DNA from: Meghimatium bilineatum
Taxonomy: Eukaryota; Mollusca; Gastropoda; Stylommatophora; Philomycidae
NCBI GenBank assembly: GCA_034231615.1
Contig: CM067318.1
Coordinates: 33,541,909 to 33,605,908, forward strand
Reading direction: 5' to 3'
Length of the DNA: 64,000 bases
The notes under the pieces are model-generated. The model saw nothing but the letters and a program-made list of their open reading frames with translations, did no database searches and was not told where the DNA came from. Numbering within the stretch: position 1 is the first letter of the stretch; the number at the start of each line of letters is the position of its first letter. Both the position numbers and the translations under genes were made by a program. Positions 48,605-60,045 of this stretch are shown in pieces.

Positions 48605-48886
48605 GATACGTTTCTAGCAGCATGTTAGACGTTTCTAGCAGCATGTTAAACGTTTCTAGCAGCATGTTAGACGTTTCTAGCAGAATGTTAGACGTTTCTA
48701 GCAGCATGTTAGACGTTTCTAGCAGCATGTTAAACGTTTCTAGCAGCATGTTAAACGTTTCTAGCAGCATGTTAGACGTTTCTAGCAGCATGTTAGACGT
48801 TTCTAGCAGCATGTTAGACGTTTCTAGCAGCATGTTAGACGTTTCTAGCAGCATGTTAGACGTTTCTAGCAGCATGTTAGCTTCAA
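48605..48886. repeat. 21-bp minisatellite, 13 copies
   Basis: Units of TAGACGTTTCTAGCAGCATGT are nearly identical. The 21-bp period keeps one frame open on each strand (MLDVSSS plus, MLLETSN minus), so the long frames here are artefacts of the period. Confidence 0.97.
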
Positions 48887-48924
48887 CTGAATCACAATTT
48901 CAAATAAAATACAAGTTTCTCAAC

Positions 48925-49800
48925 AATAGAATGTTTATTTATTACATTTTGCTAACTCTGATCCAAGTACAAATTGAAAATAAGATTGGCATGAACCTGT
49001 TTCCCCTCTAAGTTGCCCAGAGTTCGAGTCTCAATTCTGCTTCGGTCAAGAGTCTAAACACTCTGCTCCTCAGCATGTGTTCAATGCTTGTCATGTGTGC
49101 AATGGGTAGCTATATTTAAAGCTTTTTTTCCATTTCCATACTCAGGAGTGCATGTTCAAGTTGGCGTATCCAATACTTGAGTCATGACTCCAATCTTGAA
49201 TGGGTCAATTGTGGTGGCACATGTGGGCTTCTGTGTGTTCTTGAGCATGGACAACCATTCTTCCAATCCGCCTAGTAATGGACAAGTGTGGCTTCGCTGC
49301 CAATATATCGATTCACCTACACAACACGGCTCTCAAGCGCGTGTTGTCTTTTCGAATATCAATTTGTGCTCATATGATCACCAAACCCTAGCAGGATCTA
49401 CCTATATTGGGACATTAACATTGACTGCGTCTCCAATGTTCTCCTTTTTTTCGCTTGTCGAGAATGGATGCACATATGCTTTAGATTACTGTGTGCGACA
49501 GTGCTGATGGGTAGGTTGGCATAGAGGTCTCGTAGACACGTACACGTTGCTTGCCTCTTTAAAGCCAATTCTCATTCAATCTACGGCCTTTACATCCACG
49601 GACACGAACCTTAATGAGCTGTCCAATAAGACAGCAAGAGCAGCTGTTTTTTTTTCTGTTTCCAGGGTGATACATTTTATAATCTTGCTTATCTGCTAAT
49701 CCTGGGTAAACAGAGAGCAATGCGGATCCCTTTGTATCCTAAGTTTCTGAGTAACAGAATATCTATAGTTTATATTTTGTTGACTCCGATCCAGGTACAG
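48925..49800 (+). repeat. Dispersed repeat, relative of the 61.4-62.9 kb block
   Basis: Segment 49640-49745 (TTTCTGTTTCCAGGGTG, CTTATCTGCTAATCCTGGGT) aligns with 62775-62885. A B-box-like GTTCGAGTCTCA at 49022 recurs at 61988. An internal repeat (48930-48975 versus 49757-49800) brackets the block. Identity as an element type is unknown. Confidence 0.55.
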
Positions 49801-49804
49801 GTTC

Positions 49805-51770
49805 TGCTTATTTAGCAATAATATTTTCTTCTGAATTTTTTCTGTCTCTCCTCTCTAATCCTCCCCCCATCTCTCCCTTTTCTTTTTCACCACGATGATA
49901 CAATAAATTCAGCCTGTTTCAGCTAAATATCATGTTTTTCTCAAATAGTTGATAGCTTTGGTATACCATAAAAATATATACTTTGTTCTGAAATAAAAAT
50001 GTAATAATACTGTAGTACTTTACTACTTTTATTTTACTAAAATACGTCCACCTACATTTACTATTGTTTTCATAATACTATGATAATTATGTTTATAATT
50101 AGAATTGTAATCATGTCGTCTGTGTTCAAAATCAATTAAATGCGTCTAATATATAAATAAAGTGGAGCAGCACAGATCATTAACTTCTAACTAAGCACAT
50201 TATACGAATGTGCTTTTTTGAGTTCCCTCTTTCTGAGTGCATCATTCATTTACCATCTTCCATGTAGACCTGGGTTCTTTCTGGCACCCAACCTCTTTAT
50301 ATTTATTTAACTTTCTCTCTCCATCTCTTTTCTCTCTCTTTTCTCTACCATTCTTCCCTTTCTGCAATGTTCGCAACAGCACTCAGGTAGCATCTAGAAA
50401 TGAACACGCGTCTATCCAGGTATCATCAGTTCTCTGCCTGAAAATAGTCATGTCATGTACTTGGCTGCATCGAATATATTAATCACCCTAACCGCCATTT
50501 CCCTTCTCCCTGCAACTCGCGTTTTATTCCAAATAAAATAAACATTTAGAACGCCGAAACGTCAGATATAATGTACCACATTGCACCTTCTAACACATAG
50601 GTTCTCAATATTTTCAGACAACGAGCACCGTCCATATATAATACTGAGTGTGCGAGTAGCACTGTTTCCACTAAGATTTTTTTTAAATAATCTCAATAGT
50701 CCATAAAAATTCCATACAAACCACACAATCATATTATGCATCATAAATCGGGCCACAGATACGTCTTGTGTATGGGGAGAATTGATTCCACTAAAAGAAG
50801 TTGATCTAATGAATTTCGTGTGACTTTAACGAATCCTTGAGTTCACACTCGATTAGCCATTACTTCCAGAAAGCGTTCAGATATCATGTTATAACATTTG
50901 ATACAGTTTATTGTTTTCAACCATTAGCTACAAACATCATCAGGTGTCGTGACAATTGAGGTAAAAGATCATGCATCTCCACACCAATCTATTTCCAGTA
51001 ATTTTACAAGAATCGTTGTTTTATATTTGCTACGCCACTATGTCAGAATTTCTAACCCTTTCTCACTTTATCATCCTCTGTCTCTCTTGCCTTCAATCTT
51101 GCCAGTTGCAACTATTTTCTCCACAATCCACGTTTGATAACATGCCTAAATCGATAAAGATTGTCTCTTTCTGATATTATTAACCCCCGTCTCGCATTTG
51201 TCTCTTTGAAGGCGCCCACTCATTGTTTTTTTTTTCTAGCTGTATATAACAATTGAAAATGATAAAAGTAATGTTAAATGGTTTTCACCCCAGAAAACTG
51301 GCAAGCATCCATTACATATAATCTTGACATTTTCACATCGTACTTTTAAAAAATCTGACAATCTGACTTGAACATATGAATACACAGAGATAGGAAAGAG
51401 CACGTGTAATCAAATAAACTAAGAACATCTATGATGTGAATAAAAAAAAAAGTAATTTTAAGTGAAATAAAACTTTTCAAATTTAAAATAAAATAACATA
51501 AAATGGTCACACAATATGCATATGGTGTAATTGCCAAGCTTAGAAAAGTACATGTTAATGAGAATTTGGCAACATAAAGATCACGCATGCCTACGAAGGA
51601 GAAAAATCCCATATCTAGTGAATAAATCACCAGCTGTGACATTACTGGCGATCACCAACGCCTAACATGGAAAATTATAGTGAGTAAGTGACAGCAGAAA
51701 AAGAAAGGGGAATTGAAAATGAAGATAAAAGTGACCATGAAAAATAGTTATATATTGTTTAAAGAAAAAA
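49805..51770. other. No gene recognised
   Basis: AT-rich, with pyrimidine-rich stretches near 49850 and 50310. No element ends, arrays or plausible exons. Confidence 0.45.
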
Positions 51771-52092
51771 AAAAGAAACGCAACTTTTGGGGAGTTACTT
51801 TTATAAAATCTATTCACTAGTTTAATGGAAAGTATTCAACCTAACGATTGCGTTCACCTGGTCATTTACTTATTTACCTTAATTTAATTTTGTTATCTTA
51901 ATTACATTTACCTCATTATTCATGAGGCTATGAAAGGGGTTAATGTCAAAGCAATATTTTTGGCAATAACTTGTGTCAGATTCACATATTCTCGTGAAAC
52001 ATAATGAACACTAAAATCTGAGTATATTATTGAATGCTTATAAAATATTGACTGTCTTCGAATAAACACAGTTGAAAATTCAAAGCGCAAGT

Positions 52093-52500
52093 ATGGTTGA
52101 TCTCACTGTAGAACAACGATACATCATATTTGGACGCTCACAGACTGGCCAATCACAAATTGTAGTGGTCCGACAATTTAATGAGGTTAGAAGCAAGATT
52201 AGTCACCTTTGGAGTCCATTTTAACTAATTGGTTCAGTAGCAGACCGCCCGCACTTTGGAAGACACAGAATCATAACTCCTGCTGAAGACCGCTTCATAC
52301 GCTGCGTCCACTCAGGAATCGATTTGCATCCGCATCTCCTCACAGTCCACTCAATGCCAACAGCTCGAGGGTTTCAGTTCAAACCGTCAGTAACTAACTG
52401 CATGACGCTGGTTTGTGGGCTACAGTTCCCTACAGAGATCCTCTTCTTACGGACCGGCATCGAGACAACCGACTCCAGTTATAACTACCATCAGATACCG
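52093..52500 (+). pseudogene. Tc1-like (Tc1/mariner) transposase, DNA-binding part
   Basis: From the ATG at 52093 the frame reads LTVEQRYIIFGRSQTGQSQI and continues VRQFNEVRSKISHLW, the first helix-turn-helix. After one stop comes IGSVADRPHFGRHRIITPAE, the GRPR-like hook. After a frameshift comes VSVQTVSN, then GLWATVPYRDPLLTDRHRDN, the second HTH and linker typical of Tc1-like transposases. The DDE catalytic domain is absent; LINE tail sequence begins instead near 52500. A possible 5' end lies around 51770 (AAAGAAACGCAACTTTTGG), but no second inverted terminal repeat was found. Confidence 0.85.
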
Positions 52501-52690
52501 CCCTTAAAATAGCAATGGTATACAGACACGATGGGTACAAAGCGCCAGGGGCAGACCATGCAAAATATGTATTGCAGAAATAAAAGATACCACGAAAACA
52601 AACATATATGAAGCACACAAAAAAGCCATTTCCGGATAATTCTTCTACCCCTGACGCTGCAAGACATAAATGACTTATAGCTTGTATTTC
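52500..52690 (+). pseudogene. LINE 3' tail (family X), plus strand
   Basis: Pieces read QGQTMQNMYCRNKRYHENK, then EAHKKAIS and the shared end block (TTCTACCCCTGACGCTGCAA). It is the reverse orientation of the family X tails at 9.2, 18.9, 29.8 and 44.4 kb. It directly follows the truncated Tc1 sequence. Confidence 0.7.
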
Positions 52691-53124
52691 CTAATACACA
52701 TTTACTACATCCATTTCTATGATTGATTTCTAGATCATACTGTTTACTCATCGTGGAACAATCACATTTCATATTTGGCTCTCACACACATGTCTTACCC
52801 AATGCATGAACGAAATGCAAAGATGAGTACCGCCGAGACATACTATGAATATTAGAGCAGGTAACTATAGAGCTGTGATAATTACTATTCATCACCGCTG
52901 AACTTTACTTTAAAAAAAATGTATATAGGTTTATCTTAATTCATTGTGCTGAATATTCATTACTGGGAAACCACTTCTATTGGCATGGTTAGACCAGTGT
53001 TGTTAATCCATCTTTGAACAAATAAAAACAATGCAGGTAATTCAAATGAAACAAAAACGAAAGAATTAAGCATAATTCCCCTTATCTGAAGACCATATTT
53101 AATCGTGTTCATACTGTAACATGT

Positions 53125-53450
53125 CATATTTTCCGGAATTCAGACTGAACTCATCAGAAATCTGATTCCAGTCTGATTTCATCAGTCACATGACTCCGGA
53201 CTCAATTCAGCAGCCATCTAAGTTTGGACTGATTTCAGCAACCATCTGAGTCCGGACTTAATTCAGCAGCCATCTGATTATGGACTGTATTCAGCAGCCA
53301 TCTGAGTCTGGACTGAATTCAGCAGTCATCTGAGTCCGGACTGAATTCATCATCCATTTCATTCTTGACTGAATGCAGCAGACATCTGGGCCCGGACTTA
53401 ATTCAGCAGCGATCTGGTTCCGTATTAAATTCCCCAGCAATCTGAGGACT
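53125..53450. repeat. 28-bp degenerate minisatellite, about 11 copies
   Basis: Units of GTCCGGACTGAATTCAGCAG plus CCATCTGA with 10-25% differences. Confidence 0.9.
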
Positions 53451-54534
53451 GACAAACACTAAATCTAATTGAGCATTTCAATTTTTGTTGTTTGATTGCA
53501 ATGGATGAACTTGATTGCATATACCTAGCGTCACTAATGAGGGTTTTGTGCGTGGACTGTAAATTCAGCCCAATTAACGGTTGAAGTGACCTTGGGAAAA
53601 AATGATCACAGCGTTAGCATGGGATTGTAAACAGTTAAATTGAAGGTCAGAGTGAATAAGAGTTAACTTTAATGATCAAAATTTCTGTCAGAAAGGCGCA
53701 TATATAGCAGCGAAGATGTAAGCTACAACACAATGTATCCACATTATATCCGGCATTAAGAAAAAGTATGGCAGCGAGTACAGAAGGTGAAGAAATAGAA
53801 AAGAGAAAAAAATCTAAAATTTGCTAGACAAGACTGCACGATAACATATCTGCTAGTTTTGGAGAGATTTTATCACATTCTAAAAATAACTGTACTGGAA
53901 ATAACCACGTGGTTAGTGCTTGTGAATCGCAATACAATACTATCAAGATTTCTCCACTATACGGATTATTGCAAGTGCGCGAGGCTGAAAACGGATGATG
54001 CCGGAAGTTGAATATTTGCTGGAGATGCAGGGAGCTAATCAGCGGCTAGATCCAGAGAAGTGATCGCATGAGCTGCGACCATGCGGTTTTAGAAATGTGA
54101 TATTAGTTATTGTTTTAATAAAGATAAAATAAATCTTTGATGCTACGTTATGGCGGTTACTAGAAGTACATACATTTAGTGAGGACCAACTTGCGCAAAC
54201 ATCTTGTTTCTTGCTTGTGTAATCACAATCTAGCATGAAGCATGCTTCCTAAGTTTTTATTTTACAACTTTATTGCAGTATAAACCTGGATCAGTATTTT
54301 AAAAAAAAATACTTTCGTTTGGTCTCTGTTGTTCTCAGCCTTCCAAAAAAATGTCTGCGCAACACCTGTAGATAGACAACTGTAAGTCTATGCAGAACTG
54401 TAATGAAGAAGTGTGAGATGTATGTTCAGGAGATTGCATACCTGGCGGCGGCACACGTGTTATTCTGGGTCTTGTGTTCTACGTGTAGACGATAGTTCAG
54501 TACAGAGGTAAAATGTATTGTTGACAAATTTCGT

Positions 54535-55060
54535 ACTTACATTTAATACTCACAGACTCTCTAAGCATGTTGCGCAAGATAGAAAAGTTCATGCTAAGAA
54601 AAGAATGGTGGGACTTATTGAACAACTCAGTTGTCCAGAGCATTACATGGATATACTGCCCTGGTCATACTGGGGTCAGAGGAAACAGAGAGCGGACTTA
54701 TTGGCAGTCAATGCGGCGATAGACGGCACATTTCTGAGAAGAGATAAAACAGATTTAATAAAGGCAGTAATAAATTCATTTCAAGATGAAGATGATGCCA
54801 ATGAGGTTGAGAACGTACACATACAGAGAATGCTAGAAATGGGAGTATTCAGAGGTGAGGGGAGGAAAAGTAAATTTTTTGGAAAGTCCCGAAGATCACA
54901 CAATCAACACCTGACCGGAACTATGAGTCTACATACACTGGGATGGCTGCTGGAGCGGAGCACTTATGGGAATGTCCCATGTGCTGTGAAGCCAGTTTCT
55001 AATCAAGAATCAAGAGGTAAAATGTATACCTTTGCGACAGGTATCTGCGGTGTCAAAACT
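54535..55060 (+). pseudogene. Non-LTR retrotransposon RNase H end (family Z)
   Basis: The correct frame starts HLILTDSLSMLRKIEK (RNase H third Asp) and continues KEWWDLLNNSVVQSITWIYC and PGHTGVRGN. One base is missing there, and the protein continues in the next frame with RADLLAVNAAIDGTFLRRDK. It then runs through QDEDDANEVENVHIQRMLEM and NQHLTGTMSLHTLGWLLE, a charged tail found in this family. The first part of RNase H and the RT are absent. The minus-strand copy at 18007-18715 and the piece at 12880 are relatives. Confidence 0.85.
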
Positions 55061-55325
55061 CGGCAACAAACGGAATTACATTACGCTAAAGCAGACATGA
55101 ATCAAATGTATGTAATATGAGTAGGTTGGAGTCAAGACGTGCACAGGGCGCTAACATTACGGTATTTGTATTAAGTACGTGTGGATGAACATATATATAA
55201 TATGCACTCATATGTGAAGTTTGCTATGTGAAAACATTGCAAATTTCATATATGAGACGTTAGCAAAAAGTTCAATTAGTCGATTATATTGAAATAAATA
55301 GCAATACAATTATCTACACGGAATC

Positions 55326-57236
55326 GTGTGTTGTTGGGGCCTTAAAGGGGAGAAAAGAATAGCAACACTGTTTACCTTCCATGCATGTCGTAAAAGGCTA
55401 CTAAGGACGTTATGGGATGGGGTCGGCTGTCCCATCCCATATATGGAGACCTTAGATTTCTTGATTACCATAATGCTGCAACTCCAAGTAAGTCCATTTA
55501 TTGTCAGTTGGATTGTCTCTGCACTTTATCAGAGACAGGTTGTTCTTAGGTGTGGGAGTTGGTCTTCGCCACCAACAGTCATAAATCCAAGACTACCACA
55601 AGGGTCACCTCTGTCCCCAGTACTATTCAATGTGTGTACAGTTCAAATTACAAGCTGTCAGATTGCAGGAACAGGGAGAACCATGTATTATTCTGATGAA
55701 ATTTTGATATATACGCAGGGCAGAGATAGAGAAAGCATTGCCAGAAATTTGCAGAGGGAGCTTGATCGCATAGGAGAATGGTGCAGTAATTCTGGAGCTT
55801 TTGTTAATCCATCAAAGGCATCGATAACATGGTTTTCCCTAAACAATCACATAGTGAACACGTCCACGCCATCGGTTACTCTGAGAGGGAATGTCCTCGA
55901 GAGAGAGAACCAGCACAATGAAGTACTTGGGGGTCATGTTGGACCGAAGTTTGACTATCAAAGATCATGTTGACCGCATAATTGTAAAGGCGTATAAAGG
56001 TCTTGCGGCGATGAAAGTTATGGCTGCTGCTCAATGCGAACAGAGACTGCTATTTCTGCTGTATCAGGGATTGGTGGTGGCGGTGGTAGAGTACGCACTG
56101 GCAATTCTGACACTGAGTCAAACTCAAACAGAAAGATTGGATAGAATCCAAAATGAAGCAATGCGAATAATTTTGGGGTGCACGAATGATACGTCGGCTC
56201 GTGTTATGCGATACCTACTTGACTGCCCAACTGCGGAGCAAAGAATACAAATGTGCAGGGCGCGGGACTACGTAAAAATCACCGCCGATAAAGAGCACCC
56301 TCTACACCCAGAAATTATCAAAGTGAAAGGAAGTCGACTAAAGAGAGGAAAGTCGTGGATGGGGCGCGCAGAGGACGTTATACAGAGAGTCTGCAGATTG
56401 GAGGATGTACTACCTGGTGCCGAATGGAGTCTGGCACCATCGGATTACCCAACAGCCTTCGAAGGTGTAATAACACTCAATAGAGAGTGCAGGGAATGGT
56501 TTCCGACAGTGGTCGAGTCGGAGGTGCTCTCTCTGATCAGTGAGAATTCCAGGGAAGGTGATATAGTTATATATACAGATGGGTCGGTTGAGAGACACAT
56601 CAGGAGTTCCTGGGCTTTCACGGCTCAAAGGTGGGGGGAGACTATCAGAGAGGAAAGTGGTGCATTCGTTCAGACGACAAGCAGCTTGACAATGGAGATT
56701 CTGGCGGTGACCAAAGCTTTGCAATGGGTCTGCGCACAGACTGTCTGCGAGCATGCCTGTATCCTCAGTGACTCCATGAACATGATTGTGAAAGTTCAGA
56801 CGGGGTACGTTCGAGAACAGTGGTTGGATGCAGTGAATAATTCCTGTGTGCGTACAGTGACTTTTATTTTTGTGCCGGGACACGCGGGAGTCCGTGTAAT
56901 GAAAGAGCAGATAGGATGGCCGCCCACGCTGCTACTACGGCTGTTGGTGGAGCGATGGATTGGGCAGACATTTTAAATGCCCTACGTGAAAACGTACGAA
57001 CAAATGACTGTACAAGTGACGATGACTCTTGTTCCATGATTAGAATAAAGGAACTTGGTTTGAAATGTGGTGTCGCTAGAAAGGAGAGTTTTCGTGGGCC
57101 AAAAAGAATGATGGTCAATCAACAACGTACTGGGACTGTCAGTCAACGTGTAATGGCGGATACACTCAAGGAATGATCTGAGCACCTATGGACTTGTCCG
57201 GAGTGCAATGACGATGATCCAACGACTAACTAACTA
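55326..57236 (+). pseudogene. Non-LTR retrotransposon ORF2, RT plus RNase H (I/Jockey group, copy 2)
   Basis: The longest protein-like region of the window. The RT part includes SPFIVSWIVSALYQRQVVLR, then RLPQGSPLSPVLFNV and the palm MYYSDEILIY, where YADD has become YSDE, losing the second catalytic Asp. After a frameshift near 55900 a 361-codon frame carries MKYLGVMLDRSLTIKDHVDR, then RNase H: IYTDGS (Asp), LTMEIL (Glu), ILSDSM (Asp) and FVPGHAG. A one-base loss before NERADRMAAH moves the last Asp into the frame of 56916-57176. The C-terminus ends SEHLWTCPEC. The N-terminal endonuclease is missing. It is the reference copy for 604-1444 and 35770-36838. Confidence 0.92.
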
Positions 57237-57244
57237 ACTAATAT

Positions 57245-57402
57245 GGTAAGTGACCCAAAGCCATGCTGAAGTCGAATGTGTCCGGCCTAAAGGCGCAGAT
57301 ATCGCAGCAATGCTGTAAACCATGACACAACGCATTCCGTTCTCCGGACTACATCCTGCTAATCTACAGGAGTTTGAGAACGAACGCAGAAGAAGAAGAT
57401 CT
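57245..57402 (+). repeat. LINE 3' flank ending in a GAAGAAGAAG tail
   Basis: It follows copy 2 directly, contains CATTCCGTTCTCCGGACTAC (also near 27640), and ends GAACGCAGAAGAAGAAGATC, nearly the same terminal word as at 4888-4908 and 45885-45905. It may be a separate small LINE tail rather than part of copy 2. Confidence 0.5.
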
Positions 57403-58135
57403 ACACTATATTTCGTGCAAAGTAATTTCCATCGTAAATTACAAAGTTTTGCCAACGTGGATGCAGCTGCTGGAAACATTCGTAATTTATGTTAATTAGA
57501 ATGACCATGACATTATTATAACATCTATAATATAATTGCCGGGTTCTGTTATTCTCTATGTAAAAATCTATAAATAGAGCTTTTACGTCACTGAATTATG
57601 TGCGAAATTCAATCAAAACGAATGATGTCGGCATCAAGATTAACCTCAAGATGGTTATAAGTCCCTTTTATTGCACGTCCCGAGACCCTCCTATCGACTA
57701 TATTAGAAGTGCGCACTTACCAAACAAATGTCAAGGTATGATGTTTACATAAGAGACGAGCTTCAGCCTAGTGATACTTCAGAGTCCAGTCTATGTTTGT
57801 TATTTTACTTTTGTAGTCTCTGCTATTGTCAGTCTTTCTCACCCCGTATCTCTCCACAGTGTTTTTGTATACAAGTTGTCATAATATGTTTTCATTACGT
57901 TTGTGTAAAACGTGCCGCATCTTCTAGTAGATTGTCATAAATTACTTCAATGTTTTTATGTTACTACTACTATTATCTTTTCCCTAATGTTTGGCTATGT
58001 ACGGATATTTTGTCCGGTATATTTTGTCAGGGAATATTTGGTCTAGAATATTTTGTATTTGGATATTTTGTCTGGGTCTAATTTATCATATAACCATAAA
58101 AATTACTCACGATCTTGATAACAAGAAATGATGAT
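57403..58135. other. No gene recognised
   Basis: AT-rich. Four loosely repeated GGATATTTTGTCYGG words lie near 58000-58075. A donor-like GTAAGTG on the minus strand (57715) has no open exon upstream. Confidence 0.4.
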
Positions 58136-58139
58136 AACA

Positions 58140-58430
58140 ACAAAAAAAGAGTAGGAATAACTCCTTGTATCGAATATATAGAACGTCAGTAGATAAAGTG
58201 GTTTGGTCACTTTATGAGAATGTACCAAAGTCATTTATCCCAAAGAGATTATAACAAATGATTAGATGGATACAGAGGAAAGGGAAGAGCAAGATAGAGA
58301 TGGATCGATAACATCACGACCACCCTCTACAAACACGGACTCAGTACTACTCACGCCCCACATCTGGCCTTATACAAAAACTTACAGTACCCACCCCTAC
58401 GCTTAACACAAGTTTGGATGCCATCAACCA
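58140..58430 (+). pseudogene. RTE-like LINE C-terminal fragment
   Basis: The plus frame reads RVGITPCIEYIERQ, stop, IKWFGHFMRM, then GYRGKGRAR, stop, RWIDNITTTLYKHGLS and a final QYPPLRLT. These are the C-terminal blocks of the family at 9889-10318 (QIQWFGHLERM, RVRWIDNIKETL). Two in-frame stops are present, and the 5' side is truncated. Confidence 0.8.
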
Positions 58431-58785
58431 GCTTTCACCTGGGGATAGACAATTAGACTGACGATCGTTAGTTGTCAATAGCAGATATCTCCTCGCATTG
58501 TGCAAGTACTAAATGTTGTATACGAGAGACATGATACTTGCGAGCACCTGGTCGAAAACGCGGATCTAGCCAATGTTCCTCCAGCATATGTACCTAGATA
58601 ACTGTGATGTTCTTCTATACAATAAACAACTTTCATTCGAAAAAAGAAACTCTTATCCTCATTTCTAAACATTGTCCACGTACAAGACATAACAAATCCG
58701 AAGAGATAAGAGATTTGCATCTTTCTTAGCATGAAGCAGGAGCAATTATATCGTGCATGTATACAATGTGTATGTGCATTACTGG

Positions 58786-59150
58786 CTACTAGTATTCCCA
58801 GAATGTACTTTGCTGGCTACCAATATTCTCAGATTGTACACAATTGGCTACCAGTATTCTCAGAATGTACACAACTGTCTACCAGTATTCCCAGAATGTA
58901 CATTGCTGGCTACCAGTATTCTCAGAATGTATACTACAGGCTACCAGTATTCCCAGAATGTACACAAATGGCTACTAATATTCCCAGAATGTACACAAAT
59001 GGCTACTAGTATTCCCAGAATGTACACAAATGGCTACTAGTATTCCCAGAATGTACACAACTGACTACCAGTATTCCCAGGATCTACATTGCTGGCTACC
59101 AGTATTCCCAGAATGTACACAAATGGCTACCAGTATTCCCAGAATGTATA
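58786..59150. repeat. 31-bp minisatellite, about 12 copies
   Basis: Units of GGCTACTAGTATTCCCAGAA plus TGTACACAAAT. Variants alternate between CACAACT and CATTGCT. Confidence 0.95.
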
Positions 59151-59870
59151 TACCTGTATATACAGGTATGATATACTACCTATCCCAGTAACAAATCATA
59201 TCGTAATGTTTTTATCTTACACGTTACACTAAGAAAATACCAAATATTTATTATGTTATAAATTTAGTGAAAGGTATCCGCACTAAAAAACACAGCATAT
59301 GGTAAGCTAATATTAGACACACATAATAAGAAGTTTTAAAGAAGAAAATGGTGGACACGATCAAACACATAGACGCATCGCCATATGGTCATGCAGGAAC
59401 CGTGTTACACATGTGAATTCGTAATCCAAACCAATACGGTTTAATTCTCTAAGAATATTTTCAATATATGTATGAGAGGTTCACATGGGTGTCTAGAAAC
59501 TTCATTTATGTCATCATTTGACCGCGTTGTCACCTGACCCAGGAGAACATGGCATTAGAATTGGAGACCTCCTGAATCACCACCCATATTACAATCATCA
59601 TGAATGCATGACATCAGCTGCTAGACATCATGATAGAGCTTACTATTACATTCATCCTGAAGGCATGACATCAGCAGCAAGAAGTCCGTGCCGGTAACAT
59701 TGACATTTCCGACCAAGGACACTGTGCTACACAATCATTATATTGCCGATATATCGATGATTGGTCAGGAAAGAGTTTATCACTTCTATTGCAGATTTTC
59801 TAAAATGAACAAACTTTAGCTTCGATAATATTATTGATAAGTAGTAACAGGTATTAATACTTATTCTTAC
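59151..59870 (-). other. Probable intron 1 of the PDZ gene (5' part)
   Basis: Noncoding sequence starting at the GTAAGA donor (59870 on the minus strand). A ~60-bp imperfect duplication (CATGACATCAGC) lies at 59580-59690. No second exon was recognised. Confidence 0.4.
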
Positions 59871-59972
59871 CTTTTTCACGCATAGTTCAGAGGAGAAGTC
59901 TCGCCCACCTTGCAATCTGAAACCCCATGGAGTTCCGGGATTTCTGTGAAGTTGAACAATTGTTTGTGCCAT
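59871..59972 (-). CDS. First coding exon of a PDZ protein, ZASP/PDZ-LIM type
   Basis: ATG at 59970-59972 on the minus strand opens 34 codons: MAQTIVQLHRN, then TPWGFRLQGGRDF and ELCVKK. The exon ends AAAAAG at 59871, followed at once by GTAAGAATAA, a near-perfect splice donor in phase 0. MAQ...P-WGFRLQGG-x-DF is the N-terminus of ALP/Enigma-family PDZ domains (ZASP, Cypher, PDLIM), where PWGF is the carboxylate-binding loop. Those proteins link alpha-actinin at the Z-disc and actin anchors. The remaining PDZ strands must be in a later exon at lower coordinates, which I did not find. Family assignment rests on 34 residues, so another PDZ family is possible. The exon shows no damage. Confidence 0.72.
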
Positions 59973-60036
59973 CCTTTATTTATCGTGTATTTATGGTGTA
60001 TTTATCGTGTATTTATCACCACACATACAGATCAAA

Positions 60037-60045
60037 CTTTATATA
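60037..60045 (-). promoter_or_regulatory. TATA-like box upstream of the PDZ exon
   Basis: TATATAAAG on the minus strand, 65 bp before the ATG. The position would allow a short 5' leader. In AT-rich DNA this may be chance. Confidence 0.25.

Noticed and set aside
48585..49011. MLDVSSS and MLLETSN repeat proteins
   Set aside because: A 21-bp minisatellite translated on either strand.
54518..54690. Start of a 200-residue host protein at 54518
   Set aside because: The first third is the wrong frame of an RNase H domain; the true frame reads LTDSLSMLRK and shifts by one base near 54690.
57705..57800. Exon ending at TTTG|GTAAGTG on the minus strand
   Set aside because: All three frames upstream of the donor contain stops or have no recognisable sequence.
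58520..58620. Minus-strand sequence AGGTLARSAF followed in another frame by RPGARK, resembling PDZ strands after the GLGF loop
   Set aside because: It needs a frame change within the exon, the acceptor phase does not fit the phase-0 donor at 59871, and the key glycine-aspartate of the PDZ core is absent. Probably chance.
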